This document shows, one piece after another, positions 63,201-64,000 of a DNA stretch of 64,000 bases. Source of the stretch: Pseudomonas protegens (lineage in GTDB: Bacteria; Pseudomonadota; Gammaproteobacteria; Pseudomonadales; Pseudomonadaceae). The stretch is from assembly GCF_013407925.2 (NCBI RefSeq), contig NZ_CP060201.1, positions 2,356,001-2,420,000 on the forward strand, written 5' to 3'. The translations under genes were made by a program, and so were the position numbers. Within the stretch, counting starts at the first letter, position 1. Every line of letters begins with the position of its first letter. Below the pieces are notes generated by a model. It was not told the DNA's origin, searched no databases, and saw nothing but the letters and a program-made list of their open reading frames with translations.

Positions 63201-63667
63201 TATTGGTCGAACAGGTCCGCCAGGCGCTCCGCCAGTTGATAGCGCTTACGCAGATCGCTGTCGTGGGTCAAAAAGCGTTGCAGGGGTTCGAAATGGGGCT
63301 CGTCGATCAGCTCCGGCAGCAAGCGCATCAGGCGCCAGGTCAGCGGGGCTTTATCCAGCAGGGATTTGGGCGGGATTTCGTCTCGACCCAGGACCAGACG
63401 GTAGAGCTGCCACATGAAGCTGCCGGGCAATTGCACATCGATCGCCGCGGCAATACCACAGCCGCCGGAGTCGTCCTCTTCGGGATCTTCGGCCAGGGCC
63501 AGCTTCAACCATTGGGCGATGCCATTGCTCTGCACCAGGGCGATTTCATTTTCCAAGGGAGCCAGCGGGTAACGCCGCATCCAGCTCACCACCAGGCTGC
63601 GCAACTCGTCCAGGCGGTTACCGTGAACCACCATAAAACCGGGGGTGAGGGACGAGGCGTCCGGCAT
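60215..63667 (-). CDS. recC: RecC, gamma subunit of exonuclease V
   Basis: This 1150-residue subunit recognises Chi and holds the complex. N-terminal FMVVHGNRLDELRSLVVSWM, then ALVQSNGIAQWLKLALA and FMWQLYRLVL, are typical, as are RVIVFGISSLPAQALEAL and CLLGMNDGDYPRAQPPLDFD. It is the first gene of the operon, with AAGGA before the ATG at 63667. It runs away from the rRNA operon end, and the promoter should lie in 63668-63790. Confidence 0.95.
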   Translation of the reverse strand: MPDASSLTPGFMVVHGNRLDELRSLVVSWMRRYPLAPLENEIALVQSNGIAQWLKLALAEDPEEDDSGGCGIAAAIDVQLPGSFMWQLYRLVLGRDEIPPKSLLDKAPLTWRLMRLLPELIDEPHFEPLQRFLTHDSDLRKRYQLAERLADLFDQYQVYRADWLEDWSAGRHQLRNVRGEAKALTPANCWQAELWRALLVDVGTEGMAQSRAGVHQRFIERINSLDQPPAGLPSRVIVFGISSLPAQALEALAGLARFSQVLLCVHNPCRHHWADIVADKDLLRHQYKRQARKAGMPLALDPQTLHQHAHPLLAAWGKQGRDYINLLDSYDDPNSYRAAFRDGRIDLFSESEPRTMLQQLQDDILELRPLNETRERWPAVDLQQDQSIRFHIAHSAQREVEILHDQLLARFSAEPDLRPRDVIVMVPDIDSYAPHIRAVFGQLERDDRRFIPFTLTDQGQRGRDPLLIAVEHLLKLPDSRFPVSEILDLLDVPALRARFGVDEADLPTLHRWIEGAGIRWGMNAQQRAELGLPEELEQNSWRFGLRRMLLGYAVGRSDACDGIEPYDEIGGLDAALIGPLVALLDALQMAYQQLTEPAVPAQWGERLQQLLEQFFLAATEHDDYLLGQLEDLRETWLETCESVGLQDQLPLTVVREAWLAGLDQGRLSQRFLAGAVNFCTLMPMRAIPFKLVCLLGMNDGDYPRAQPPLDFDLMGSDYRPGDRSRREDDRYLLLEALLSARDQLYISWVGRSIRDNSERPASVLIGQLRDHLAGGWRLADEQASLLEALTQEHPLQPFSARYFHDSDTLFSYAREWQVLHQAHAPSMSVQPLEPYVQDEALSLAQLQDFLRHPVRHFFSQRLKVFFEAMDAPLADEEPFVLDALQRYSLSDSLLEAALSDAAHPEQALQAQAQRLQASGLLPMAGFGECLQRELMEPLPDLLQRYRQLLDLWPTPLTSALPVSLELQGVRVEGWLSSLHERADGGLLAVTTIANGIGSIKTRKWHRLIKPWINHLLACASGYSLTTALVASDDSLLLAPLEQQQARAILGNLLLAWQTGMRQPLPVAVKTAFAWLGQSDPDKAAAAARKAYDGDGQNSEGERRETPALARQFADYNALIADETFSGWAETLYRPLLDAPWRSALGEEAVQ

Positions 63668-63790
63668 AAAGGCTTCCTTGGAGAATGCAAAAAGCTAGGC
63701 CGGAACCTTAGCACTGTCGCGGGGCGCTGGCAGCCGCAGTCGTGTGGCCGTCGCCTGAGCCAGCAGCGCAGCTTTTCTGTGGGGCAAAAC

Positions 63791-63821
63791 AAAACCCCAA
63801 CTGCTTTCGCAATTGGGGTTT
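63791..63821 (-). terminator. Terminator of the rRNA operon
   Basis: On the minus strand AAACCCCAAT pairs with GTTGGGGTTT around GCGAAAGC and is followed by TGTTTTG, ten bases past the 5S gene. Confidence 0.88.
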
Positions 63822-63831
63822 CGGAATTTAA

Positions 63832-63947
63832 TCTTGACGATGACCTACTCTCACATGGGGAAACCCCACACTACCATCGGCGATGCATCGTTTCACTTCT
63901 GAGTTCGGGATGGGATCAGGTGGTTCCAACGCTCTATGGTCGTCAAG
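63832..63947 (-). rRNA. rrf: 5S ribosomal RNA
   Basis: The minus strand shows the 5S landmarks: TTGACGACCATAGAGCG, GGAACCACCTGATCCCATCC, CGAACTCAGAAGTGAAACG and the end GTAGGTCATCGTCAAGA, whose two ends pair to form helix I. About 116 nucleotides long, it matches the Pseudomonas type. It is the last gene of an rRNA operon whose 23S and 16S genes lie beyond the right edge of the window. Confidence 0.95.
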
Positions 63948-64000
63948 AAATTCGGTAGCCAGTCCGTTGCATGTGCAACGTGCCAGCGAATGGGTATGTA

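Noticed and set aside
63668..63790. tRNA gene after the 5S rRNA
   Set aside because: The stretch has no cloverleaf; it holds the recC upstream region and then the rRNA terminator.

Overview
The window looks like the chromosome of a fluorescent-group Pseudomonas. The support is high GC content, several REP-type palindrome families between genes, and typical gene sets: kynR/kynU, antABC with an AraC activator, mmsAB, yfiRNB, recCBD and a Pseudomonas-type 5S rRNA. The genus is an inference from gene content; no species is claimed.

Layout. 1-6.5 kb: two tandem DUF2589 genes, an anchored histidine phosphatase, an HBM-type chemoreceptor, an AraC-type regulator and a VOC-family protein. 6.6-14 kb: a three-gene operon (GntP permease, RpiR regulator, D-aminoacylase), a SulP transporter and gamma-glutamyltranspeptidase. 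14-19.1 kb: LysR and MerR regulators with two quinone/NAD(P)H oxidoreductases, a monooxygenase-like protein and a TauE exporter. 19.1-33.2 kb: a tryptophan-kynurenine-anthranilate block with amino acid permease, kynU, kynR, antR, antABC, aroP, benE, a MocR regulator, kynA and kynB. Together kynA, kynB and kynU turn tryptophan into anthranilate and antABC turns that into catechol. 33.4-37.7 kb: a cupin protein, a Xre/RES toxin-antitoxin pair, mmsB-mmsA (valine catabolism) and a divergent LysR gene.

38.46-51.4 kb: a ~12.9 kb integrated element. It sits in the 3' end of the LysR gene and is flanked by a 75-bp exact repeat (longer if mismatches are allowed). It has a tyrosine integrase at its right end and carries a decayed T7-like phage: gp2.5-type ssDNA-binding protein, gp13-, gp14- and full-length gp16-type internal virion proteins, an HNH endonuclease, a Bro-N protein and two nearly identical sites resembling T7-type RNA polymerase promoters. 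It has no phage RNA polymerase, replication, capsid, tail or terminase genes. In their place lies a low-GC cargo block with an orphan ParA-like ATPase and two small unknown genes. An MltR-like protein and an orphan MqsA-type zinc-finger protein are also present. This element is the most unusual part of the window.

51.5-64 kb: host sequence resumes with a small anchored hypothetical protein, the yfiRNB cyclic-di-GMP operon, the recC-recB-recD operon and a 5S rRNA gene that ends an rRNA operon running in from the right.
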